Assembly (NCBI GenBank): GCA_963210315.1
Contig: OY723254.1
Location: forward strand, 1-64,000
DNA: 64,000 nucleotides
Direction of reading: 5' to 3'
Source of the DNA: Rhynchopus euleeides
Lineage: Eukaryota > Euglenozoa > Diplonemea > Diplonemida > Diplonemidae
Shown here: one piece after another, positions 1 through 9,192 of the stretch
Position numbering within the stretch: position 1 is the stretch's first letter
Layout of the letters: each line of letters opens with the position of its first letter
Program-made: the position numbers and the translations under genes
Notes under the pieces: generated by a model
Seen by the model: only the letters and a program-made list of their open reading frames with translations
Database searches by the model: none
Told to the model about the DNA's origin: nothing

Positions 1-2053
1 TGCGGGTTTGCGGGTTTGCGGGTTTGCGGGTTTGCGGGTTTGCGGGTTTGCGGGTTTGCGGGTTTGCGGGTTTGCGGGTTTGCGGGTTTGCGGGTTTGCG
101 GGTTTGCGGGTTTGCGGGTTTGCGGGTTTGCGGGTTTGCGGGTTTGCGGGTTTGCGGGTTTGCGGGTTTGCGGGTTTGCGGGTTTGCGGGTTTGCGGGTT
201 TGCGGGTTTGCGGGTTTGCGGGTTTGCGGGTTTGCGGGTTTGCGGGTTTGCGGGTTTGCGGGTTTGCGGGTTTGCGGGTTTGCGGGTTTGCGGGTTTGCG
301 GGTTTGCGGGTTTGCGGGTTTGCGGGTTTGCGGGTTTGCGGGTTTGCGGGTTTGCGGGTTTGCGGGTTTGCGGGTTTGCGGGTTTGCGGGTTTGCGGGTT
401 TGCGGGTTTGCGGGTTTGCGGGTTTGCGGGTTTGCGGGTTTGCGGGTTTGCGGGTTTGCGGGTTTGCGGGTTTGCGGGTTTGCGGGTTTGCGGGTTTGCG
501 GGTTTGCGGGTTTGCGGGTTTGCGGGTTTGCGGGTTTGCGGGTTTGCGGGTTTGCGGGTTTGCGGGTTTGCGGGTTTGCGGGTTTGCGGGTTTGCGGGTT
601 TGCGGGTTTGCGGGTTTGCGGGTTTGCGGGTTTGCGGGTTTGCGGGTTTGCGGGTTTGCGGGTTTGCGGGTTTGCGGGTTTGCGGGTTTGCGGGTTTGCG
701 GGTTTGCGGGTTTGCGGGTTTGCGGGTTTGCGGGTTTGCGGGTTTGCGGGTTTGCGGGTTTGCGGGTTTGCGGGTTTGCGGGTTTGCGGGTTTGCGGGTT
801 TGCGGGTTTGCGGGTTTGCGGGTTTGCGGGTTTGCGGGTTTGCGGGTTTGCGGGTTTGCGGGTTTGCGGGTTTGCGGGTTTGCGGGTTTGCGGGTTTGCG
901 GGTTTGCGGGTTTGCGGGTTTGCGGGTTTGCGGGTTTGCGGGTTTGCGGGTTTGCGGGTTTGCGGGTTTGCGGGTTTGCGGGTTTGCGGGTTTGCGGGTT
1001 TGCGGGTTTGCGGGTTTGCGGGTTTGCGGGTTTGCGGGTTTGCGGGTTTGCGGGTTTGCGGGTTTGCGGGTTTGCGGGTTTGCGGGTTTGCGGGTTTGCG
1101 GGTTTGCGGGTTTGCGGGTTTGCGGGTTTGCGGGTTTGCGGGTTTGCGGGTTTGCGGGTTTGCGGGTTTGCGGGTTTGCGGGTTTGCGGGTTTGCGGGTT
1201 TGCGGGTTTGCGGGTTTGCGGGTTTGCGGGTTTGCGGGTTTGCGGGTTTGCGGGTTTGCGGGTTTGCGGGTTTGCGGGTTTGCGGGTTTGCGGGTTTGCG
1301 GGTTTGCGGGTTTGCGGGTTTGCGGGTTTGCGGGTTTGCGGGTTTGCGGGTTTGCGGGTTTGCGGGTTTGCGGGTTTGCGGGTTTGCGGGTTTGCGGGTT
1401 TGCGGGTTTGCGGGTTTGCGGGTTTGCGGGTTTGCGGGTTTGCGGGTTTGCGGGTTTGCGGGTTTGCGGGTTTGCGGGTTTGCGGGTTTGCGGGTTTGCG
1501 GGTTTGCGGGTTTGCGGGTTTGCGGGTTTGCGGGTTTGCGGGTTTGCGGGTTTGCGGGTTTGCGGGTTTGCGGGTTTGCGGGTTTGCGGGTTTGCGGGTT
1601 TGCGGGTTTGCGGGTTTGCGGGTTTGCGGGTTTGCGGGTTTGCGGGTTTGCGGGTTTGCGGGTTTGCGGGTTTGCGGGTTTGCGGGTTTGCGGGTTTGCG
1701 GGTTTGCGGGTTTGCGGGTTTGCGGGTTTGCGGGTTTGCGGGTTTGCGGGTTTGCGGGTTTGCGGGTTTGCGGGTTTGCGGGTTTGCGGGTTTGCGGGTT
1801 TGCGGGTTTGCGGGTTTGCGGGTTTGCGGGTTTGCGGGTTTGCGGGTTTGCGGGTTTGCGGGTTTGCGGGTTTGCGGGTTTGCGGGTTTGCGGGTTTGCG
1901 GGTTTGCGGGTTTGCGGGTTTGCGGGTTTGCGGGTTTGCGGGTTTGCGGGTTTGCGGGTTTGCGGGTTTGCGGGTTTGCGGGTTTGCGGGTTTGCGGGTT
2001 TGCGGGTTTGCGGGTTTGCGGGTTTGCGGGTTTGCGGGTTTGCGGGTTTGCGG
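1..2053. repeat. (TTTGCGGG)n 8-bp satellite, about 256 perfect copies
   Basis: The first 2053 bases are an uninterrupted tandem array of the octamer TTTGCGGG, and I saw no variant unit. The motif looks telomere-like (T-run then G-run), but the G-rich strand runs 5' to 3' into the window. At a left chromosome end the top strand should be C-rich, so this is not a normally oriented terminus. It could be an interstitial satellite or an assembly join. The array ends abruptly inside a tyrosine-recombinase coding region. Translations through it (8 residues per three units) are an artefact of a stop-free repeat. Confidence 0.97.
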
Positions 2054-2870
2054 AAAGCCCTCGCGAACTGATCGCGCGAGAAGCCGAAGAGTTGCTCGTC
2101 CCCGCCATGCGCCATGCAGAGGCGCTCCAGGTACGCCCGGTCCTCTCCGCTGAGGGCGATTGCGGTGACGCAACCTTCCGCAAAGGGATCGGACTTCGTC
2201 CCCGCCCAGTTCAGGGAGATGTAGGCGGGGAAAAAATCGATACGACCGGGGGTGAGGGTGGCGACGTCGGCGTAGCGCGCCGCGCTGTACCACGCGACGA
2301 GTATCATCAGGCGCAGGAGAGGGTCTGTGGTGATGGAGCACGCCCGCGCGATGTCGCGGGATGTCGCTGGGTGCGCCTGCCGCACAGGCTGCTTCGCCCC
2401 CTTGCGAAGCAAGCTGCGGGAGAAGTCCGCGAGCACCTGTTTGTCGTGGGGGATGGCCGCCCGTTTGAGCCACCCCCGGATCAGCACGGTGTATTGCAGG
2501 GCGGAGGCTGGGGTCACCTTGCCCTTTAGCAGGAGGCGGGACACCCAGAGTACGCTGGCCTGGGCGGGGGGGAGGGTCACGCCCGTCGCACTGTTCCAAT
2601 GCTCCTGGAACTGCTGCAGGCGGCGCACCACACTGGCCTGTTGGGACCACGTGGTGTCTGCGAGAGACCCCCGGATCCACCCCCTCCCCGCCTCCAGCAC
2701 TTCCAGGACCTCCGAGTCCGTGAGTGGTGGCTCCTGCTGTGGGGGACGCCCCCGACGGGGCTGCCCGGTGCCCTCCTGGATGAAAGAGTATGGGCTCAGC
2801 GAAAACGCCTCGGCTTGTCCCCGGAAAGCCTGTGCTTGCGCCCCCCCCTCTTGGAGGGCTCGCGTGGGGT
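2054..2870 (-). pseudogene. Tyrosine recombinase of a YR retroelement, truncated by the satellite
   Basis: The minus frame whose codons have their lowest base at positions 1 modulo 3 is open from about 3504 down to the satellite. Its translation from about 2870 shows a helical SAM-like N-terminal domain. It is followed by the first catalytic block of tyrosine recombinases (SAARYADVATL, with the first Arg) and the beta-hairpin Lys region (NWAGTKSDPF). This matches the intact recombinase at 59693-60559 (GAARSSDVLRL, then TQSKSDPY). The C-terminal HxxR, His/Trp and Tyr residues are missing because the frame runs into the TTTGCGGG array at 2053. No ATG starts this frame, so it was probably expressed from the preceding gag. 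It is dead as it stands. Assignment to a DIRS/Ngaro-like element rests on the motif and on the gag-like region just upstream. Confidence 0.7.
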
Positions 2871-4026
2871 GTTCGGCCGGCCCCCCTGGTCGGGGTTCTC
2901 CCGCTTCCGCCGCCACCCTGAGGCCCTGTCGGCGCGCTTTGACGCGCTCCTCAGGTAGTGCGGGGTGTGCTGGGTCCCGAAGAGTTCGGCGGAGAGTGCG
3001 GCGGCTCCGGTTGCGTCGCCCGCCTGCAGCCGATCCAGCACCATGCACCGCCCGATGGTGCTCCGACCGATCTCCACCAGAGCTCGGTCGGCGGCGCTTC
3101 CGCTCGGGCCGACCGCGGCAGCGATCGCGTGCAGCGTGCGCAGGTGGGCCGCGGCTTCGTGTCCTGCGGCCCCCGCGTCCGCCCTCAGGGGGGCAAATCT
3201 CGCGTGGAGGTCCGTCATGATGCCGGGCCGGAGGTCGTCCGGCACGTTCCCCCAGGTTGCGGGGTCCAGCGGGTCCCGGCCCGCAAAAGGGGCAGCAGAC
3301 GAGCTGTCGGTGCTCGAGTCCGCGGATCGGGATCGCGCGCGGCGGTGGCGCGGGGGAAAATCCACCCGGTGGTAGTCGCTGTCAGAGGCAAACCCGGCAC
3401 CGTCTGCCGTGGGCAGGTGTCGCGCGCATGGCTGTGCAGGGGGACCCGCGCCGTCTGCCGTAGAAGGCAGGAAACGCGTGGTACCATCCCTGATCATCCG
3501 GGCGTCAGCCGCTGTGCGTCGGGAACGCGATACAGAGGGTCCCGCGCCGTCCGCTGCAAAACACGGGAAACGCGTGGCACCCCCCGCCAGCTGCGCGCCG
3601 TCTGCTGTGTGCAGGGAACGCGACTCGGGCAGTCCCGCGCCGTCCGCCGCAGAGGGCGGGAAACGCGTGGCACCCCCTGCCGGCTGCGCGCCGTCTGCTG
3701 TGTGCAGGGAACGCGAAACAGGAGGGCCCGCGCCATCCGCCGCGAAGGGCAGAACGCGCGGCACTCCGCTCCTGGTCCGTCTCGCCCGCGCCGTCCGCCG
3801 CCGTGGGCAGGGAACGCGTGGCATCCTCCGCTGGGCGCGCGCCGTCTGCAGTCGGCAGGGAACGCTGCGCCTCCAACCCCTCCAGGCGCTCCATCAGCCG
3901 GCGGAATTCGTCCCGGGATACGGGTGCCGCCTCGGCTTTTCCGTCGTCAGACGGGAGCGATTCCTGCTTGTTCTGGGGTGTGGTGGTCGCGGGGGACTTC
4001 GCCTTTCCCTTTTTGTCCTTGGCCAT
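2796..4026 (-). pseudogene. Gag-like ORF of a degraded YR retroelement, frameshifted
   Basis: An ATG at 4026 opens a Lys-rich start (MAKDKKGKAKSP), then a short predicted coiled coil (DEFRRLMERLEGLEAQ) and Ala/Asp-rich repeats (TADGA...ATR). The repeat pattern moves to another frame near 3750-3790 (continuing as FAADGAGPP...) and runs to a stop at 2796. A one-base shift therefore separates the two halves. In the second half the region about 3350-2850 looks like a folded helical domain (DLHARFAPLRADAG, IGRSTIGRCMVL) with a basic tail. A 93-bp repeat lies within it (3591 and 3684). It precedes the recombinase fragment, as gag does in DIRS-like elements. The product name is inferred from order and composition, because no zinc knuckle is seen. 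Confidence 0.5.
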
Positions 4027-4080
4027 TTTCGGATTGTGTGTGGTTTTTCGTTGATCGCACGACACACACAGAAAATTTTG

Positions 4081-4097
4081 CCAATGAAGTACAGAAA
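4081..4097 (-). other. Spliced-leader-like 17-mer in front of gag
   Basis: The minus strand reads TTTCTGTACTTCATTGG here, about 55 nt before the gag ATG at 4026. From memory, kinetoplastid and diplonemid spliced-leader exons end TTTCTGTACTTTATTG, which would be one difference. No SL-RNA intron or GTATG follows, so this is not an SL RNA gene. It could be the 3' part of a leader copied with a trans-spliced gag mRNA, with its 5' part lost at the minisatellite junction. Confidence 0.4.
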
Positions 4098-4099
4098 GT

Positions 4100-6836
4100 A
4101 TGCAGGCAGCTCAAGAATTTTCCAGATCTGCATGCAGGCAGCTCAAGAATTTTCCAGATCTGCATGCAGGCAGCTCAAGAATTCTCCAGATCTGCAGGCA
4201 GGCAGCTCAAGAATATTCCAGATCTGCATGCAGGCAGCTCAAGAATTTTCCAGATCTGCATGCAGGCAGCTCAAGAATTTTCCAGATCTGCATGCAGGCA
4301 GCTCAAGAATTTTCCAGATCTGCATGCAGGCAGCTCAAGAATTCTCCAGATCTGCAGGCAGGCAGCTCAAGAATTTTCCAGATCTGCATGCAGGCAGCTC
4401 AAGAAGTTTCCAGATCTGCATGCAGGCAGCTCAAGAATTCTCCAGATCTGCAGGCAGGCAGCTCAAGAATTTTCCAGATCTGCATGCAGGCAGCTCAAGA
4501 ATTTTCCAGATCTGCATGCAGGCAGCTCAAGAATTTTCCAGATCTGCATGCAGGCAGCTCAAGAATTCTCCAGATCTGCAGGCAGGCAGCTCAAGAATTT
4601 TCCAGATCTGCATGCAGGCAGCTCAAGAATTTTCCAGATCTGCATGCAGGCAGCTCAAGAATGTTCCAGATCTGCATGCAGGCAGCTCAAGAATTTTCCA
4701 GATCTGCATGCAGGCAGCTCAAGAATTTTCCAGATCTGCATGCAGGCAGCTCAAGAATTTTCCAGATCTGCATGCAGGCAGCTCAAGAATTTTCCAGATC
4801 TGCATGCAGGCAGCTCAAGAACTTTCCAGATCTGCATGCAGGCAGCTCAAGAATTCTCCAGATCTGCATGCAGGCAGCTCAAGAATTTTCCAGATCTGCA
4901 TGCAGGCAGCTCAAGAATTTTCCAGATCTGCATGCAGGCAGCTCAAGAATTTTCCAGATCTGCATGCAGGCAGCTCAAGAATTTTCCAGATCTGCATGCA
5001 GGCAGCTCAAGAACTTTCCAGATCTGCATGCAGGCAGCTCAAGAATTCTCCAGATCTGCAGGCAGGCAGCTCAAGAATTTTCCAGATCTGCATGCAGGCA
5101 GCTCAAGAATTTTCCAGATCTGCATGCAGGCAGCTCAAGAACTTTCCAGATCTGCATGCAGGCAGCTCAAGAATTCTCCAGATCTGCAGGCAGGCAGCTC
5201 AAGAATTTTCCAGATCTGCATGCAGGCAGCTCAAGAATTTTCCAGATCTGCATGCAGGCAGCTCAAGAACTTTCCAGATCTGCATGCAGGCAGCTCAAGA
5301 ACTTTCCAGATCTGCATGCAGGCAGCTCAAGAATTTTCCAGATCTGCATGCAGGCAGCTCAAGAATTTTCCAGATCTGCATGCAGGCAGCTCAAGAATTT
5401 TCCAGATCTGCATGCAGGCAGCTCAAGAACTTTCCAGATCTGCATGCAGGCAGCTCAAGAATTCTCCAGATCTGCATGCAGGCAGCTCAAGAATTTTCCA
5501 GATCTGCATGCAGGCAGCTCAAGAATTTTCCAGATCTGCATGCAGGCAGCTCAAGAATTTTCCAGATCTGCATGCAGGCAGCTCAAGAATTTTCCAGATC
5601 TGCATGCAGGCAGCTCAAGAACTTTCCAGATCTGCATGCAGGCAGCTCAAGAATTCTCCAGATCTGCAGGCAGGCAGCTCAAGAATTTTCCAGATCTGCA
5701 TGCAGGCAGCTCACGAATTTTCCAGATCTGCATGCAGGCAGCTCAAGAATTTTCCAGATCTGCATGCAGGCAGCTCAAGAACTTTCCAGATCTGCATGCA
5801 GGCAGCTCAAGAATTTTCCAGATCTGCATGCAGGCAGCTCAAGAATTTTCCAGATCTGCATGCAGGCAGCTCAAGAATTTTCCAGATCTGCATGCAGGCA
5901 GCTCAAGAACTTTCCAGATCTGCATGCAGGCAGCTCAAGAATTCTCCAGATCTGCAGGCAGGCAGCTCAAGAATTTTCCAGATCTGCATGCAGGCAGCTC
6001 AAGAATTTTCCAGATCTGCATGCAGGCAGCTCAAGAACTTTCCAGATCTGCATGCAGGCAGCTCAAGAATTCTCCAGATCTGCAGGCAGGCAGCTCAAGA
6101 ATTTTCCAGATCTGCATGCAGGCAGCTCAAGAACTTTCCAGATCTGCATGCAGGCAGCTCAAGAATTCTCCAGATCTGCAGGCAGGCAGCTCAAGAATTT
6201 TCCAGATCTGCATGCAGGCAGCTCAAGAATTTTCCAGATCTGCATGCAGGCAGCTCAAGAATTTTCCAGATCTGCATGCAGGCAGCTCAAGAATTTTCCA
6301 GATCTGCATGCAGGCAGCTCAAGAATTTTCCAGATCTGCATGCAGGCAGCTCAAGAACTTTCCAGATCTGCATGCAGGCAGCTCAAGAATTCTCCAGATC
6401 TGCAGGCAGGCAGCTCAAGAATTTTCCAGATCTGCATGCAGGCAGCTCAAGAATTTTCCAGATCTGCATGCAGGCAGCTCAAGAACTTTCCAGATCTGCA
6501 TGCAGGCAGCTCAAGAATTCTCCAGATCTGCAGGCAGGCAGCTCAAGAATTTTCCAGATCTGCATGCAGGCAGCTCAAGAACTTTCCAGATCTGCATGCA
6601 GGCAGCTCAAGAATTTTCCAGATCTGCATGCAGGCAGCTCAAGAATTTTCCAGATCTGCATGCAGGCAGCTCAAGAATTTTCCAGATCTGCATGCAGGCA
6701 GCTCAAGAATTTTCCAGATCTGCATGCAGGCAGCTCAAGAACTTTCCAGATCTGCATGCAGGCAGCTCAAGAATTCTCCAGATCTGCAGGCAGGCAGCTC
6801 AAGAATTTTCCAGATCTGCATGCAGGCAGCTCAAGA
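4100..6836. repeat. 32-bp minisatellite, block 1 (about 85 copies)
   Basis: The tandem 32-bp unit contains GCATGCAGGCAGCTCAAG followed by AATTTTCCAGATCT. Three variants recur: AATTTTCC, AACTTTCC, and AATTCTCC with CAGGCAGG in place of CATGCAGG. The AACTTTCC unit is very often followed directly by the AATTCTCC/CAGGCAGG unit, which gives a higher-order pattern. Because 32 is not a multiple of 3 and the plus strand lacks stops, all three plus frames stay open for over 1000 codons. I do not treat these as genes. The array starts at the 5' flank of the degraded gag and ends in a T-rich run at 6841-6856. Confidence 0.97.
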
Positions 6837-7859
6837 GTTTTCTTTTTTTTTTTTTTGAGTTCTTCCGGACCGAGAATCTTTGCAGCTGTTGTTTGTCTGG
6901 GCTAGTTGGTACAGAATACAAGGTACAAGAGACAAGCAAGACAAGAAACGAAAAGAAGAAAGCGAAAGAAACACACATGAAAAGATCACACACATCAAAC
7001 GACACGCCAAAAATGGCTCAGCCTCTGGACATCCACTTAGCCAGCGAGGACCACACTGGTGACAGATTGCTCGTACATAACTCCAAAAACGGGGGGCTTG
7101 GTTGCTTCAATAGCATATGGTTGATAGCCGCCAACCGCTTTTGTGTTATGTGCAAGGAACCTGAAGTGGAAGTTGCACATTACACATTGCAATGAATGCT
7201 GAAACACAGAGTGTCACAGGAAACGATCGAGTAAAGAAAAACTCAAAGAAAAAGCCCAAAAGGGAAACACAAGCTAGCTGGGACAACGCTAGGGTTCAGA
7301 AAACTGCTCTTTGTAGTGATGGAGGGGCTTGTTGGTTTGTTTGTAGCCGCAACGCATCGACACAAAGAGAGGTCTCTGTTGTGCACCGAAAAAGTAGAGA
7401 AAGGGCCAATGGTGAAAGCAAAAGGCAGTGCTGTCTATGACTCCACCGCCTGCAACACTAGTCAACCCCTTGTGCGAAGGGGGAGGGGCCAGGCACAGGT
7501 CAGCAGCGACCACCCAGAGGGGCTACCCGTTGAGGGCTTAGAGCCGCAACGTGGGGGCAGGATCAGCTCCAGCAGGATCTTCTCAGGCATCGCGCAGCTC
7601 CAGCACGCCCGATCGCGGCACTAGGGAAAGCATTGGCGAGGCTTTCACGCCCCAAAAGGGGGGCAACCCTGCATCCTGATCTTCCTACAGGCTGGCCTGC
7701 AGACGTCCATGTGCTCAAGCCACTCATGCAATTAGAGCAACTCAGAGGGAACAGCCCAGGGCCTTATGCTCGCGCACACTGCCCTGACCCATGCACAGGT
7801 CCGATTTCTCCCGAGACTCACTCAAGAGGCCCCCCAAGGTCAATTCCAAGGATCTTAAT
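6837..7859. other. Gene-free stretch between minisatellite blocks
   Basis: It begins with a T-rich run and then has A-rich, mixed sequence. No reading frame here shows a recognisable domain, and no intron signature links its short ORFs. I see no gene. Confidence 0.6.
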
Positions 7860-7944
7860 ACCAGAGCTTGCTTTGGTTTCCCCTCCAAGGAGGGTAATCA
7901 CAGGGGGCGCCACGTGAAGGCAGCAAGTTGGATTTTATCCCCCC
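7860..7944. repeat. 85-bp dispersed repeat, copy 1
   Basis: These 85 bases recur at 12611-12695 in the same orientation with three mismatches near the middle. The right edge is a run of six C directly before minisatellite block 2. The other copy lies inside the 529-bp insert of the giant secreted-protein gene, so this is probably part of a mobile or insert-associated sequence. Confidence 0.9.
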
Positions 7945-8306
7945 AATTTCCAGACCTGCAGGCAGGCAGCTCAAGAATTTTCCAGATCTGCATGCAGGCA
8001 GCTCAAGAATTTTCCAGATCTGCAGGCAGGCAGCTCAAGAATTTTCCAGATCTGCATGCAGGCAGCTCAAGAATTTTCCAGATCTGCATGCAGGCAGCTC
8101 AAGAATTTTCCAGATCTGCATGCAGGCAGCTCAAGAATTTTCCAGATCTGCATGCAGGCAGCTCAAGAACTTTCCAGATCTGCATGCAGGCAGCTCAAGA
8201 ATTCTCCAGATCTGCAGGCAGGCAGCTCAAGAATTTTCCAGATCTGCATGCAGGCAGCTCAAGAATTTTCCAGATCTGCATGCAGGCAGCTCAAGAATTT
8301 TCCAGA
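7945..8306. repeat. 32-bp minisatellite, block 2 (about 11 copies)
   Basis: Same unit and same variants as the block at 4100-6836, including the adjacent AACTTTCC and AATTCTCC/CAGGCAGG pair. It ends in a partial unit at about 8306. The two blocks are separated by about 1.1 kb of unrelated sequence. Confidence 0.95.
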
Positions 8307-9192
8307 TAATTTTCCGACAGGGCACAGGGTACGCACTTTGACGGAAGAGAAAGAGAGAAACTGTGTACCTACCACCCCCCGTGTAGATGTCACCCCCCCC
8401 AGGTGCAAAAATCGGGAGGGGGGTGACATGAACATGGCGGGTGGTCGGTCTCGAGTGCAAATCTGGAAGAAACAAAGAGAAGAGCCGAAGGGCATTCGTC
8501 GATCGCGAGAACACCCCACGCGACTGTCATGAAGCGTGGTGATGTTCTGCCAGGATCTGCACTGGCACAGTTTCCTGTGTTGTTGGACAAACTCTCACAA
8601 GAATTTCTTTGCGTTCGCCCTGTGGGACAAATCCTGCTCTTGATTTCTGTGGGATCCGGAGGCTTTGCTGTGGGAGCTGTTATCATCAGCTCCCCCACAA
8701 GACAAACGAGCGCCTGACGCCCTCACGGCAGAAGCCGAGAAGACGACAAGGAAAACCAAAAGGGAGAGAGCGCGCCACGTGTGACCACATCTACAGTGGA
8801 CAAGGAGGGTCGCCCCGCTCTCGGGGCCAACCACACCACGTGCACCAGAGGGGAGGATTTTTTTGGTACCTGGGGGCGAACCGGGGGACTGCTACACTCC
8901 TTTCTCTGCTCACAGGTGTCTGCTGCATGTCGAGGCGAGAAGCAAACCCGGTCCATCCTGGGAACAGGGGAGAAAGGGCGAAATCAAGGCGAATGGTGGA
9001 TGCATGGAGAGAAATTCAGGGGTCCGTGGTTCCTCACACATGTTCTGCTGGTGTCACTCCGTGCCGGTGGTGGTCGACGAGAGGAGAGGGGGGGGAGGGG
9101 AGACAGACTGAGTCAGAGTCAGAGAGGGCAGGGGACTCAGGGGAGAAGGTGAGAGCAGCGTCACATGTTGGTTGTTGTACAATGGTGTGTGT
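8307..9192. other. 3' flank of the giant gene, no gene seen
   Basis: This lies downstream of the stop of the minus-strand giant gene. Short plus-strand ORFs lack recognisable domains. A roughly 30-bp stretch (8490-8519, core TCGATCGCGAGA) recurs at 16956-16985. Confidence 0.5.

Noticed and set aside
1..2053. Chromosome-end telomere
   Set aside because: The G-rich strand runs inward at the left edge, opposite to a normal terminus, so a telomere cannot be claimed from sequence alone.
8..2529. Three long plus-strand frames across the octamer satellite
   Set aside because: They are trivial translations of a stop-free 8-bp repeat; no unique protein sequence of substance is attached.
2958..7195. 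Plus-strand frames of 1000-1300 codons across the 32-bp minisatellite
   Set aside because: All three plus frames are open because the repeat has no stops on that strand. The flanking parts read antisense to gag or into noncoding sequence, and no start context or domain supports them.
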